Shown here one piece after another: positions 26,161 to 39,391 of a DNA stretch of 64,000 nt. Where the stretch lies: the NCBI GenBank assembly GCA_012861695.1, contig JAAOOA010000033.1, positions 21,290,434 to 21,354,433 of the forward strand. The letters are read 5' to 3'. Position numbers and translations under genes: made by a program. The number at the start of each line of letters is the position of its first letter. The stretch's first letter is position 1. The notes beneath the pieces were generated by a model, which did not search any database, had not been told where the DNA came from, and was given only the letters and a program-made list of their open reading frames with translations. The stretch is from Trematomus loennbergii. Its lineage: Eukaryota > Chordata > Actinopteri > Perciformes > Nototheniidae.

Positions 26161-26200
26161 CCTGTTTATATACCGGGAAGACCCTCAGCCATTGGCTGTC
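26161..26200 (-). promoter_or_regulatory. ckm: ckm core promoter (TATA, CCAAT)
   Basis: The minus strand has TATATAAA at 26,172-26,165 and an inverted CCAAT (ATTGG at 26,191-26,195) about 20 bp upstream. A sharp TATA promoter fits a strongly expressed muscle gene. I could not identify convincing MEF2 or paired E-box elements by eye. Confidence 0.7.
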
Positions 26201-27299
26201 CATTTTAGTGCCTGCCGCGCCCTTATTGGCTTGACCCACCGTACTGAACACTTTATGAAAGGGACGCATTTACATCTCAGACATCCAAGACGGCCACTGC
26301 TGCTGTACCCTCGCCCCCCCACCCGTGGTGTGTATCTGAGGGGGTGGCGGGGGGGGGGTGGCAGGGGTCACAAGGGTAGGTGAGAGGTGGTGTCGGGGGG
26401 AATTGAAGGAACTGAAAAAAGCTGAGCTTCACTTTTGGCGTTGGAGATCATGGGTCTTTGTGTGAGGCGTGAAGGGGGAAAGACTGCAAATGGGTGCCAT
26501 GTTGATTTGCTGTTCAGATAAATACTTTATCCAGCAGATGGAAATCAGAATTATATCTGACTATACTGTATGTGGCCGGACAAATGTCAAGTATGTCCAT
26601 TTCATGGATACCCTTATGATGAGTAATTAGGGTTAGGGTTTCGGTTAGGGTCCTCCTTGATGATGTAATAGAGTCATGATCCTCTGAAGGAAGAAGGTCA
26701 GTTTTGCACTTAGCTAAATATGGATACACTATATACAACAACAGCAGCTAATCATCAGTTGTCAAAATCAGTGAAAACAGTATCATCAGTGTGTTGATGA
26801 TTGTTGCGTTCTGAAAGCGTAGAAAGGAGACTAGATTGATGCCGTCTAACCCTTCTGATGACCTCCACTCTGCTGGTTTCTTCCTGAAAGAGGAAGAGAA
26901 AAGAGACCAAGCTATTGTATTGGATAGTACTAGAGGGTACTGTTTTGTTTGGTGTGTGCACCCTCTCTATGTCGACCCCCACACGCTCAGTCGGGCTCTA
27001 ATTGATATGGCAATTATCAGACATTGAATCTCTGATGGGAATACTGACAATCACATGGAACGTTGAAGAAGAAAGATGATGCCATTTTTGACATTAGCTT
27101 CATTAGCCTTGCTTCTTTGATTCCACATTCTCTCCAATGTCTCACACTATTTTACCAATGCTTATGCTCTGCAGCTGCTTCAGGCATTGCTTCAATACAG
27201 ATTTGTGTTCTTTTAGTGAAGTGAATTCAACTCAAATGTGTATTTGAATTTTGAATAGGTTGTGCAATAATACAGTCTGCAACGCTTTAAATAAATGCA
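26200..27299. other. ckm upstream region
   Basis: Holds a C/G-rich patch (26,300-26,400) and a telomere-like TTAGGGTTAGGG at 26,627-26,638 with a degenerate third and fourth unit to 26,650. No gene recognised. Confidence 0.4.
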
Positions 27300-27420
27300 T
27301 TGTGTCAACAGATTTCACATAACTGTATTAGGCTATTTAAAAGCAATAATATTAAATAATTATTAGGTTCAACTTATTATTATTGCTTTCAACTAACCTT
27401 ATACAATAATGTGACATTTG
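27300..27420. mobile_element. 120-bp hairpin MITE, copy 2
   Basis: TGTGTCAACAGATTTCACAT and, inverted, TTGCTTTCAACTAACCTTAT; same family as 22,108. Confidence 0.75.
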
Positions 27421-30116
27421 TTGAGATTGTAATTAAAGTTAACATTTCAGTTTTATCAGAGTAAGAAACTTTTTCCACAGGGATCAACAACTGCCAAATA
27501 TTTTTGACCATCTACACCACCCCCACCTTTTTAAGGGACACCGAACTAGTAAACCTGCACCCAAAGTAATATTAAATGATCAAATCAAAATATTTCGCAA
27601 TTGGAGACAAAGTTTATGATGACACTACTGGTGATATAATTCTGCAAGTTGAAATGCTGAAACGCTTAAGTTGTAGTAAATGTTTAAATGGGGCGTTATC
27701 ACAGGCACTGTTCCCAGAGGGGGGCTACCCCAGCAGGCAGCTTTGTCTCTGTGGGGTGTCCCAGGCGTCTCTGACAGCTGACCGGCTCACACCTGCTCCT
27801 TCCAGTCCCCGGTAACTTTACCAACCCGTCTGTACAACCAGCCCCTCCCTCCCTCATATCCAACCCAACTATGCCACTTATTCGTCACGCATGTATGTTC
27901 TTTCACTCTACTCCTGTTGTATTTTCTCTTAACTCTTCTTCTGCTTTTGGTGCCGCCAGGGTCCAGAGTTGTAGGCGAGTGGAGGGTCAGCTGGTCACAG
28001 AGCCCCTGCCCTGATATGAAATCCCATCTCCTGTTACACAGCTGTCTGCTGCCTGTCCTCCTCCAAGAGAAAGGTCACCAAATGAGTCTCTGTGCAGGTT
28101 TCCAACAACCCCCCAGGCTCCAATATGTCACCTTTTTCTGCAAAACTGGTTTGTCTTAATCAAGATTCATGGGCTTCATTGTCATATCAGAGGTGTGGCT
28201 TTGGCTCAGGAGGTGGATCGGTCTTCCACCAATTGGAAGATTTATCCCCTGCTGTAAAAAAAACTCAACCTTGGGCAACATACTGAAGACCACATTTCTC
28301 CCGATGGCATGGCCAACAGTGGTCAGCGGGGTGTGTGAATGTGTGTGTGTGTGAGTGTGTGTGAATGCTAGTTTGCACCTTGTATGACAGCCTCTGCATG
28401 AATGTGTGAATTGGTGAATGACGTGTATATGTAAAGTGAGTTGTTGCAAAGACTGCAAAAGTGCAATATAAATGTAGTCCAATAACTACTGCTCCAACAG
28501 TGCAACCTAAGTATGTATGTAATATACCTAAAACACAAATAAATAAGATAGTCAAATAGTGCAAGTGAAACAATGTTGCAAGCAATATGGTATATTTTTG
28601 CCATATTTAAGCACTGGATGCCCGCATTGGAAGAGACATTTATTTATACATTTCAGGTATATTTTAAAGTAAGTCTCATAAAAGTTTAGCTAACTAAATG
28701 AATTCTCCAGAAGGAAGGGGTATCACCTGCAAATGACACTCCAGAGAGAGCGGCTGGCCGCTGCCATTTAACCCAGAGCAATTGAATAATGTCAGTCTAG
28801 AACAGTTATGCAACAGGGCTGTGATATTATGATGGGCCTTCTGCTTATGTTGGCAAGGAGGTTTCCCTGAGACTGTCATCAGGCCAATAAAATGTTCACG
28901 CATTACAGCTTCAGCACTTATTAACTGACCTTATTAATGGTCCAATAAATAGTTTGCGGGATTGAATTTTCTGAAACCTTAGAGTGTTGAATTTCAACAT
29001 TTTCTGTCTTCTTATCCCGCAGTGTATGTCGGAGGAAGTGAGCATTAGTTTGAAGCCTTGCAGGACACTCTGAAACATGCACAGCTTCACTCTTAGACAG
29101 GAATCTACACGGAGTGCACTGACCTGTGTCAGAATAGCACAGTGTCAAGCTGCAGCTGCGTCCAGTGCTGCACCCTGAGTATTAGGTTAGCACCTTAGCA
29201 CCATGGTCAAGAATGGGGAAAATGTATAATTTCAATAGCTTTACCAAAGGTAGTGACAATTGTCAGCAGTCACTTCTTTAGGAAACAATTAAAATAAAAC
29301 ATGGATAAGTATCATTATGTGCTAGGCAACCATATATCATCACAAACTGAGCCTATTTAAATAACACCTTTATGGCTGACTATATTTAGAGCCTCTCTCT
29401 GACATTAAATACAACACCTGTCTTTAGAGAACTAGCCGGGAGATTCAGTTCAGCAACATTCATGGAAATACATGTTCCTTAACATTTTCAAAATATACAT
29501 ATATAGGTTTGAGTTGAAATAAAAGAATACTGCTTATGTTTATTTTAGGAGACTACCTAAAGTCTGAAATCACTGCTGACTGATGCAATGCAGATTATAA
29601 ATTGGCTAAATTGGATATTATGCAGGCAGTGTTTGTTTTTTTGCAGACCTGGGTGGTTAACTTGTTGCAGTCCTGTTGGAGAGTTGGTGTTTGGTACTCC
29701 ATTGAATTTAAAGCTGCCTGGGTCACGTGTACACAGTGTGGTCAGGGGGAGCTATAATTATCACAGGCTTGCAGAAGCCCCCTCTCACCCAGGACCCAGA
29801 TTCAATTTCATCGAGTCAGTTCTCTCCATCTCAGATTTGTCCCAACGTCTCCAAGCTTTGGCCCCATACAGTGGAACCCATTTACTAAACTTTGCAAAAA
29901 GTATGATCATTGCTGTTTTGCTGCAAAAAATATGGATTTATTTTGAATCAGGTTAAATAACAACAGGAGAGCTAAATAGTATACCATTTATTTCTTTATG
30001 GAAATATTGAACAATAGCTTTCTTTTCACACTATTTATCACCATAATGAATATATATGTAAAGATGTGCAGCAGAATTATACACAAAAAAAACTGAAATG
30101 TTGACTTAAATTAGAT
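27421..30116. other. Intergenic, no gene seen
   Basis: Contains a short GT/GA-interrupted repeat (28,328-28,370). No spliced or single-exon gene recognised on either strand. Confidence 0.4.
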
Positions 30117-30240
30117 GTATTATGTCAACAGATTTCACATAACTGTATTAGGTTAGTTTGAAGCAATAATATTAAGTTTAGATACAAAATATTAGGTTTA
30201 ACCTAGTATTATTTATTTTAACTGAACTAATAGTGTACAC
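30117..30240. mobile_element. 120-bp hairpin MITE, copy 3
   Basis: TATTATGTCAACAGATTTCA and TATTAGGTTAGTTTGAAGCA; the second half is more diverged than in the other two copies. Confidence 0.75.
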
Positions 30241-30261
30241 TCCATTCCTTAAAGCAGTAGG

Positions 30262-30468
30262 TATTACATTACATGTCATTTGTTAGACGCTTTTATCCAA
30301 AGCGACTTACATACTCAATACTGTGGACAATCCCCACAGGAGCAATTTGGGGTGAAGTGTCTTGCCCAGGCACACAACGACATGCTGACTGCAGTGGGGT
30401 TTGAACCTGTGATCATCTGATCCCCATACCAAGGCTCTATCCACTGCGCCACACGCCTCCCGTTATAC
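30262..30468. repeat. Fish SINE-like repeat with tRNA-like antisense end
   Basis: ATTACATTACATGTCATTTG, GCTTTTATCCAAAGCGACTT, CTTGCCCAGGCACACAACG and GGGTTTGAACC followed by CACTGCGCCA. The motif set is a very common teleost short repeat. A fragment is at 51,624-51,665. Confidence 0.8.
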
Positions 30469-31329
30469 TGGTATACTGGTATACTGAGATAAGGGATGTG
30501 GCATTTGTCCTCAACCTCATTCCTTCAACACTGTATTAATAAGTGAGTCATGCACATACTGTGCAATGTAAATAGATATAGCTCTTTCAATAGGATTAAC
30601 TGGAGTACACACATGACTACAATGTGCTCCAGTTGGAAAATATGTATTTAAGCGTATCAAATATGTGTCAGTGCATCTGAATGAATAAAGAGACGTGGAG
30701 TACATTGTGTAACCATGGATCAGTGCACATGGTGTACGGTGCAATGTTACATACATCCACACCTGGCCCAGTGCCATAGCCCTGGGGGAAAAATACAGTG
30801 AAGGCCAGAAGATTCACCTAAATAGGTTTGTCCTCAGTTTGTGTTGCACAAGGTTGCTTTCACAATTACCCATGATTTTCATACTTTAAATCGGCTGGTT
30901 TCAGGTTTTTTATTGGCACTTCTCGTAACATTGAAAGTGGTATTCTGGGGATTTGTTTTAGTTTATCACTTACATAGAATTAAGGTATTAAACTCTAATA
31001 CCTTAACTCTATGACTTAATATTTTTAAATGGTCAAAATTAGAGCAGCAGTGGATACTATATCCTGGCTCCTGATATTTGGTCAAACGTCAATAAGCTGA
31101 AACCTACTTCTTTTGAATTCACTGTGTGAACTCTGTGACGTTAGCAACCAAGCTAATCAACCAAGCTTGCTAACTGACGTTAATATAATATTATATTATG
31201 ATAAAATATACTGTAGACAGGTGGCTGATCGATTAAATTCACAGATCATACCAAAAAACAACAAGAAAAGGCCCACAAATGAACATCTCTGTTGCAAAAA
31301 AGTCTGTACCGTCTACATGCTACCGCTGG

Positions 31330-32177
31330 CTCAGATAATGAAAAACAACAAATAAGTTACCATAGTTATGCGGATGACACACAAATGTACATAACCATTT
31401 CACCAGGAGACTATTCTCCAGTTAAAACACTGAGTAAGTGCATTGAACAAATCAATGACTGGATGTGTCAGAACTTTCTCCAATTAAACAAAGACAAAAC
31501 TGAGGTAATGGTTTTTGGAGCCAAGGCAGAACGTATAAAAGTTAGCGCTGAGCTTCAGCTGCAATGTTCAAAACAACAGATAAAGCCAGAAATCTAGGTG
31601 TAGTCATGGACTCTGACCTGAGTTTCAACAGTCACATTAAAACAGTTACTAAATCAGCCTACTATCACCTAAAGAACATATCTAGGATTAAAAGACTAAT
31701 GTCACAGCAGGATTTGGAAAAACTTGTCCATGCTTTTATCTTCAGTAGACTCGACTACTGCAATGGTGTCTTTACAGGTCTCACTAAAACATCTATTAGA
31801 AAGCTGCAGCTAATTCAGAACGCCGCTGCTCGAGTCCTCACTGACACTAAGAAAGTGGATCACATCACTCCTGTTCTGAAGTCTTACACTGGCTTCCTGT
31901 GTGTCAAAGAATAGATTTCAAAATAATGCTGCTGGTTTATAAAGCATTGAATGGTTTAGGCCCAAAATACATTTCTGATCTCCTGCTAAATTATGAACCA
32001 TCCAGAACTCTCAGGTCTTCAGGGACTGGAGTCAGAACTAAACAGGGTAAAGCAGCGTTCAGTTATTATGCTCCAAATATCTGGAACAAACTCCCAGAAA
32101 CTTGCCGGTCCGCTGCAACTCTTACTACTTTTAAATCCAGGCTGAAGACTTATCTTTTTGCCGCTGCTTTTAATTGA
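31330..32177 (+). pseudogene. 5'-truncated non-LTR retrotransposon (LINE) reverse transcriptase
   Basis: The C-terminal part of a LINE reverse transcriptase: SYHSYADDTQMYI (catalytic YADD at 31,367-31,378), then RNLGVVMDSDLSF, FIFSRLDYCNGVF, LQLIQNAAARVLT, and the tail NIWNKLPETCRS, FKSRLKTYLF. It matches L2/Rex-type fish LINEs in motif order. It is broken by frameshifts near 31,565 and 31,885 and lacks the endonuclease and palm start, so it is dead. Confidence 0.88.
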
Positions 32178-32583
32178 AACTGAGCGGGTTTGTTTCGTTT
32201 TTGGTTAATGAACATTTGGGGCTAGTAACCCCAGGGAATCAGTGTCTGGAGACTTTGTCCTGGCTGATTTTCTCTGTGTATGCTGCGGAGGACGTATGTG
32301 CCATACAAGCGTACACAGCTCATGTTCGGAGAAACCTTAAAGAAAGGCATCAGTAAAATGGAACTTCTGTGTGTACTATTCATATCTTAAACTGCACTGT
32401 AACTTTTTATTCATGTACTTTTTATTCATGTATTTGTTCATGTATCATGGCAAAAAAACATGATAGGCTACATAAAATTGTGTTTGACGGTTCATTTATA
32501 TATCATCTTTCATTCCGACAGAGTTGAGATAGTTAAATTCAGTAATATAATTACATTATATATATATTCTTCCAATCTTCACT

Positions 32584-33543
32584 TTAAAGCTCACCTATTA
32601 TGCTATATTTGAACAATATATTATAGGGCCATATCTATACAAGACATGTCTCTGAAGTGTTTTGCTCAAAATACCAAACAGATCACCCATTGTAGCATGC
32701 CTCACACCCCTCTATTTCAGCCCTGTTAGAGAAGTGCTGATTCTGGGTCTGGCCCTTTAAATGTAACCAAGCTGCTTCTGGCCACGCCCCTTTGGAGCTG
32801 CTGCTGGCCATGCCCCTTTGGAGCGTCCGCATGCAAGCAGTGAGCTCTGTGAAGAGAAGGCTGTCTACAGAAACTCAGCTAAACGCTGCCGTGATAAACA
32901 TAATATTATGTTCCAAACCACATCAAAGATTATTTCTGAAACAGTATGGAGCTCAAATGCTTTCTCTCTCGCGAGTTTACCACAAGGACAGTATCTTTTA
33001 TATCTGGCTTCTTTACACATACTCTCTCCACTCTCCAGTACAGCGTTAGCTCTGAGTGTTAGCATGCTTGCTAATGTAAACACAGACCATATTACTTCAA
33101 AACACATTGCGTATTGTTTCTGATAGCACATAGCTTGACATGTTCTTTCTTCAGTGTTTACCGCTAGAACAGTGCCATTGTATGTATTATATATATATAA
33201 CAACTTTACTCTAAGTCCCGTAGACCTCCTGCTGAATACACAGACACACAGCTGCAGGAGGGGATTCAGCTATCCGACTGTATATGGGAGACAATAGGTT
33301 GGGCCGTGGGCGGGACGTTGCTCGGAGTTCAATGTAAAGCGAGCTCATATTTTAGTAATGATGGCAAGTTCTCAGCAAATCTGGATCAGCTCCGTTGTAC
33401 CTCTGTTTTTGGAGATGTGGGTAAGGAGGAAAAGAGAGAGGGTTGTATTTTCTGACACTTTGTGAGTCTCTTTACACACCGGGGACACATATTTATGTAT
33501 AAAAGACATAAAAAGTGCATTTTGCATAATAGGTGACCTTTAA
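32584..33543. mobile_element. TTAA-flanked MITE, copy 3 (960 bp)
   Basis: TTAA at 32,584-32,587 and 33,540-33,543; ends AGCTCACCTATTATGC and GCATAATAGGTGACC. Longest of the four copies, with duplicated CTGGCCATGCCCCTTTGGAG-like internal units at 32,777-32,823. Confidence 0.88.
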
Positions 33544-33839
33544 GGCCAAAGCCCTGAACCCCACAGATGTATGTTAGTTAAGTGAGAGAGGCTGCAAGGA
33601 CTCTAAAATGTTCTTCCCTTATAACTCTCTGCAAAAGGACAAAGGCCTATGAATTCAATATCAAAGCGCGGACCAGTAGGTGAGTTATAATACCTCTTAA
33701 TCAAAATAATATTTCTGATTGTTTGAAAGGGGGTTGTATCAGTTATTTCATTGTCAGTGTAATAGCTACAGTATGCAGTTTAGAGAAACTGACGACAGTA
33801 CCAGCAGCAGACAATGCAATCGTGACTTTTGAGGAGTAA

Positions 33840-34070
33840 AAGTTGGGTGATATGTGGCTTAACCTATCCCAATGTTTTACGCACTGTTCACCATGGCCTT
33901 CGGACCCTAGTCCTTTCCTGGTCCCCTGGCTTCCTTTATTTATTTTTTTTTTTCTTGTTTTGTTCGCTCCTCATTGTCTGTTTTGTTTTGTCTGTCCACC
34001 ATGTACAGCGACCTTGGGTCCCGTGAAAGGCGCTTTATAAATTCAATTTATTATTATTATTATTATGTTT
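33840..34070 (+). repeat. LINE 3' tail with TTA repeat
   Basis: Ends GGCGCTTTATAAATTCAATT followed by (TTA)n, a typical teleost LINE 3' end. No coding part is left. Confidence 0.65.
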
Positions 34071-37000
34071 TACTACTAATATAGAAAAACGACTTATACT
34101 TAAGATAATTCATAGATTACGATTAACACTAATGTATCAAAGGTTTGTATTAAGTGCAAAATAAAGGAAGGCACATACATTACCTCTCAGTATTGGTAAG
34201 ACAGTAAACATCTATTCTGCATCATGCATTTTGGTCAGATAATCCCCCAAATATTCCTCAAAATCTATTAAAACTCATCATCTGTGCCAGGAGATGCATT
34301 CATCTTGAAGCTCTCAGCTTTTATTCAAGAGAAGAACTATTTCAGTTGTATAAACGTTGGAGTCTTTTCTTCAACTCAAAACATGATTGCTTAAGGACAA
34401 TAACAGCAGGGCTCTGTCTGGCATGGGAACAATAGATGTTTTATTTTCAGTGCATTGTGTTTGTACATTCCAGTTCAGCATTGTCATTATGCATTTTATC
34501 TATCAAATCTGTTGTGTTCTGTAAACCTGTCAATGTTTAAATAAACAAAAAAAAGTTTGCATATATACGCTCAAGAAGAAATTATACAACACAACAGTAG
34601 TAATATTATTAGAGAGGATTCTTCTTCATCAACTTAAAGCAGGTGGTACTCCTCACAGCTGACAGTCCAATGAACAGGCTGATGCTGACACTGCCCTCCA
34701 ACAAACAGTGGTCAGTAAACCCACAATGCACAAGAGCACGAGGGTAGACAACAGGTGTGCCAACTGCATACTGACATAAGCAGGTGGGGAATTTATCACA
34801 CCATATATGTCTGCAATGAAGTGCTCAAAACAATTTTATAAGCAAAGTAAATAAGCCTCTAGGTTGTAATTTTTGCAATATAAATAGAGCAGTCTCCACA
34901 CATATGCTACTTGTTGTATTACTTTTCTATTTTAATGGGGTTGAGCTATAAAACATTAAAAACAGACTCTGTTACTGCCACTAATCCTTAGGGGTTTAAG
35001 AAGTCTACACTACATTTTGTAAACACCTGTCAGTACAGTACAGTAACACATGTCTAACAATTGGAAGCTGAGATCATATTACTGAATGTCTGTTACACAA
35101 CTTTACAGTCAGCTGTCCTACTTTTGCACTATCAAAAAAGACTCTAACAGCAAAGCTTTTGCATTTTAATTGAGTACGTCCCCCGCTGTTGTGTACTGTG
35201 TGTATGAATTAAGAACTGTTACTATGGCAGAGGGTGTTTTCTGCAGCAGTTGGCTCTGTGGGCAGTGTCTGCTGCCCCCTGCTGCCTCTCTGGCTCTCTG
35301 CCAAACATTCACCCTCCTGACTCGGGCTCTGCCTCCTTCTTATGTCATGATGGACAGCTGAACTATAAATTAACCTTCATAACATCAAGCTGTATGTGCA
35401 GTTTTCAATATGTAAAACATCCATCTGCTGCAGCTTCTTAAATTTGTCATAATTTTTAACTACTTTGTTCTTTTCTATTGCCTATTTGACTGTATTATTC
35501 TATTCGATTTCTTTTAAATACAAAAAAAGATTATTTGGTTATGATCATTTATTTTGTGTGTGGCATGAATGGGCTACAACTGCATTTCAATTGTCTTTAC
35601 CTTATTGTGTAAAGACATTAAAGCCTTAAAACTTCCCAGTGGTTAAAGCATAAAAAGAATCCACATTATTCATTCTTAGCATTCAAATGTTGTACAGAGT
35701 TAGCCAAGCAAACAGACACTGATAGAAGGTATACTCACAATCTACAATAATTAAACTGTATGCAGTAGCTTTGTTTTTATTTACTTGGGTAACACTTATT
35801 GAATTGAAGATAACACACAACTAAGATTATTTTATAAAACATATTTCAACAATTTAAAGATTAGTTAAAAAAGCCAAAGGATAGCGCGCATTGTAGTTTA
35901 TCTGTCATCGGCTGTTGCTAATTCATTTATAATACATGTATTTTTCCACAGTAAATTGTTTTATTGCCAGGCGTTTTATTTGCTTAGTCCATATTATTTA
36001 TTTATATCATTCTCTTGTAGGTTCCAATCCCGTTCTATATACTATGCATAGCCTTTTAGGGTATCATGCATCACAGTTTTATTCAAATCTAAAGTGCATT
36101 CAACCAGCAAGTACAAAACCAAAACATTAGGCAATAGAGAGTTTATTTATTTAAAATATCTGTTTAAGTCTGGACACATGAGTTGCAGTCTGTGATGGAA
36201 GGTGTGTAGATGTTCTGCCCTGACAGCCATGACTTTATTATGTTGGAGCTTTCTACATCTTCATGTGAGGTGTAAGAAGCCGATTGGCAGTAGCAGGTTT
36301 GTAACACACTGTAATGTAGACATTTTACCAATATGTTGCAGGTTGAAGTTGAGTTTACTGTCTGCACTGTCAAACATACAGCTATAATCCACAAGGGGGA
36401 GACATTTGTAGAGTATCTGCTGTGTTGATCCTGCACTGTGACCTTGCTGAATACAAAAAAAAAACCTGATTTCTAATTTAATAATCAAGTCAATGCAGAT
36501 CACCAGCCATGTGTAAATGAATGGCAAGACACCGTACGTATACTGTATACTGGGAAGTCTGGGATAACAGGATCGGCTCAGTAACACAGTTTACAGTCGG
36601 ACCAGATAAAGCTGTGGGGACATATGGAGAGCATCCATATATCCCCACAATAATAACTTTCTGGTTTGAAAACCTGTCAGCGGGGGACAGGAAATAACTG
36701 GACAGAGAGATGTGCCCTGCATCCAGAATTATTGAATGCAGGGCACACCCCCATAGTAGACCTCTTTAAGGCTAGACTAAAAAGAAAGGCCTTAAAGACT
36801 CACACCTACAACCTTTGTATTTTCCTTCCTACTCATTAAGATTAATTAGAGAGAGAACAACCAGGTTCCAGAGCTATCTGCCTCCTTAAAACTAAAAACA
36901 GGTTACTTGGCAGCTTCAATAATAATCCAATATAGGGCAGATGTTGGAAGCACTTAATCAAATGGGTCGTTACATGTTGCTGCTGTTTTTTGCTTTTAAG

Positions 37001-38387
37001 GCTGCATGTTGTACTGTAGTGATGTCACCTATCTGTTTTATACTGTTTAATATGTTGTTTACAATTGAGCGATGTTACTATTTTTGTCTTTCTCTGTCAT
37101 TATTAATGAGCTCACACATCACAACTGTTGATATGGCAATAAAATCAGAAGTGTACATAATACCCCATTGTCTGCAGTAAACGTGCTTTTATCTTATGAG
37201 CCTTATCTGTTTTACCTTCTTACTACACTGTTACAGTTGGAGAGTGCCATGCATTGTGGGTAGTTATGGTTTCCAACGTTTGTCTCAATGGTTGTTAGCT
37301 GTGTAAATAAACGACACGCACCTTATGTCATCAAAGATAAAAGTTGTTCATCTCTATTTTGTCAGAGCTTCTACAAATGTATGTATTTTATTAAAATAAC
37401 ATTCTGAAAATAAAACATACAGAAATAAATATATATAGGTTTGACTTTGTAAATGTCAAATATTTACATTTCAAAAGATAAAGCTTGCATTTTGAGTGCA
37501 ATAAATGTCCCCTGCCTATAGAAAGCATTCGGTACATTGATGTAAGCAGTGCAAAGTTCAGGGCTGTAGTATCTATATAATCTCGTTACTATGGAGTTCC
37601 CAGGAACAAAACAATAAGCTGACCGATGTCACTCTATAAGTGATAAGGTGTGTTCAGGGATCTACTGTATAACATTGTCATTGTAATGATATTCTAAGAA
37701 AATATAGAATAGAGTTCCAATTCAAATACTTAACTTGTTTTCTGGCTTATAACTTTCAAATTAACTCCGTGGAGCCCCACGGACTAAGACTATTGGATAT
37801 AAAGCTTTATACCTTTCCTCAATTGCTTAAATATGGGAGAGAAACAATGATATATTGATAGATAAACAGAGAAGTAAAATAAAGGTATTTTTTATGAACT
37901 GATTGCAGGGAAAAAGCCTTGTATTTGTTTTTACACACACAGTTCTTTTGAGTTTCATTACAGAGAGGCAGATAGAATGCAAAGGGAAGAGAGAGATGAT
38001 GACATGCAGAAAATGTGGTCCCTGGGTCTGAAATGTGGACTCATTAGTCATTAGACACCTGTTTTATCTTCAGTATTATAGAGTGGTGCACAAATGAGTT
38101 AGCATTTTACTCGTCTCAAGGTCATCGTTACTTGGAATCAGGGGTGTAGAGCTATTTTATAAGTACCGGAGCGCACCTATGACTCGCGCATGCATGCACG
38201 CGCACAGTTGTGGCATGAAAACAGAAACATATTGACATAAAAAGTGCGCAAATGTATTTAGTGTCCTATCCATGTGAACATAATTTAAGTGGGATGTCGA
38301 CCTAATATCCTCTAGGGGGGTCCGCAAAGATTTTTTTTTTTAATATTGAAGTTAAAAGCATCAATCTGGTGTACTTTGAAGGCAAAA
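34071..38387. other. AT-rich intergenic, no gene seen
   Basis: No exon series, RNA gene or strong repeat border recognised, apart from an ATAGAGTGGTGCA end near 38,080 resembling the cluster at 54 kb. Confidence 0.4.
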
Positions 38388-38550
38388 TTAAAGGTGGGGT
38401 AGGTAAGTTTGAGAAACCGGCTCGAGATACACTTTTTGTTATATTACATGGAATGCTCTTAACATCCCAATAGCAATGAATATCTTAAGTGCTTTGACAA
38501 AAAATCCATAAAAAAATGTCATCTGTGGAAGCCGTAGTACTGTAAAAAGC
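38388..38550. mobile_element. Truncated TTAA MITE (AGGTGGGGTAGGTAA family)
   Basis: Starts TTAAAGGTGGGGTAGGTAAG and matches the right half of the 8,139 element in inverted orientation up to GTACTGTAAAAAG, then is cut off just before the GCTGG minisatellite. Confidence 0.82.
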
Positions 38551-38567
38551 GCCTTTACCTCACCTCC

Positions 38568-38825
38568 CTGCTGAAAAAACCAGCATAGACCAGTTTAAGA
38601 TGGTTGCTGGTTTTAGCTGGTTTTAGCTGGTTTAGCTGGTGTTAGGCTGGTGTTAGGCTGGTTTAGTTGGTTTACCAGGCTGGACAAGCTGGCCAGGCTG
38701 TTCTTGCTGGTTCAAGACCAGCCTGGTCAGCTAAACCAGCATAGCCCAGCATGGATGTCATGCTGGTCTATGCTGGTTTTAGCTGGTCTATGCTGGTGAA
38801 GCTGGTGAAGCTGGTCTATCAGCAG
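38568..38825. repeat. GCTGGT minisatellite with self-complementary units
   Basis: Starts CTGCTGAAAAAACCAGC and ends CTGGTCTATCAGCAG. Filled with GCTGGTTTTA/GCTGGTGTTA units that switch strand (CCAGC...GCTGG), so the array can fold back on itself. Confidence 0.8.
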
Positions 38826-38931
38826 TCTTGCTAGCGAAACTGAAATAGACACAGACAGACAGAGAGGGCGGGACACGGGGGAACGGCGACACGGCAGTAG
38901 TTGAAACAAAGCGGTATGTTTTGACTGGCAC

Positions 38932-39391
38932 TAACGGGCCGTCTCCACAGCAGCGTTAAAAAAATCTTGGAGGTGGGCGTATCTGAAGCTTGGGATTTTT
39001 TGCGAACAACCAATCACATGAATCTCCCGCCCGCGACATACGAGGCAAAAAAGCCCGAAGTAAACTGGATATAAACTCCCAAAACAGGCGAAAACATACC
39101 ACTGTCTCTGCCACCTCCCTCCATGCCTGGCTCCTCCGGTTTATATCCCGGAAGGTCTGGTCATAAAGCACCGGGTGATTGATTCGCTACCGCTAATTTC
39201 TCCTCCATTTTTGGAATATGAGGAAATGACCTGCGGTATGTCTCTCCCAGCATACACGCCGTTTGATTGGCTAGAGCTTGAACGGTCAGATTTGCGTACA
39301 CGGGATTTGATTGGCTGCCGCTTCCACCTCAGCTTCAAAAGTTGAACATTGTTCAACTTTGAATCCTCAAAATCCTGAAAATCTCCGCTCG
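38932..39391 (-). mobile_element. CGGGCCGTCTCC MITE, inverted truncated copy
   Basis: Starts TAA CGGGCCGTCTCCACAGCAGC and is the inverted copy of 39,507-39,967. It lacks the last ~115 bp and runs straight into the next, opposite copy, making a hairpin of about 1 kb. Confidence 0.88.

Noticed and set aside
30262..30468. A tRNA-like gene suggested by GGGTTTGAACC and CACTGCGCCA
   Set aside because: No cloverleaf could be closed by eye; the block is part of a dispersed SINE-like repeat.
35170..35441. Two overlapping open frames of about 63 residues
   Set aside because: No recognisable domain, no splice context and no codon pattern.
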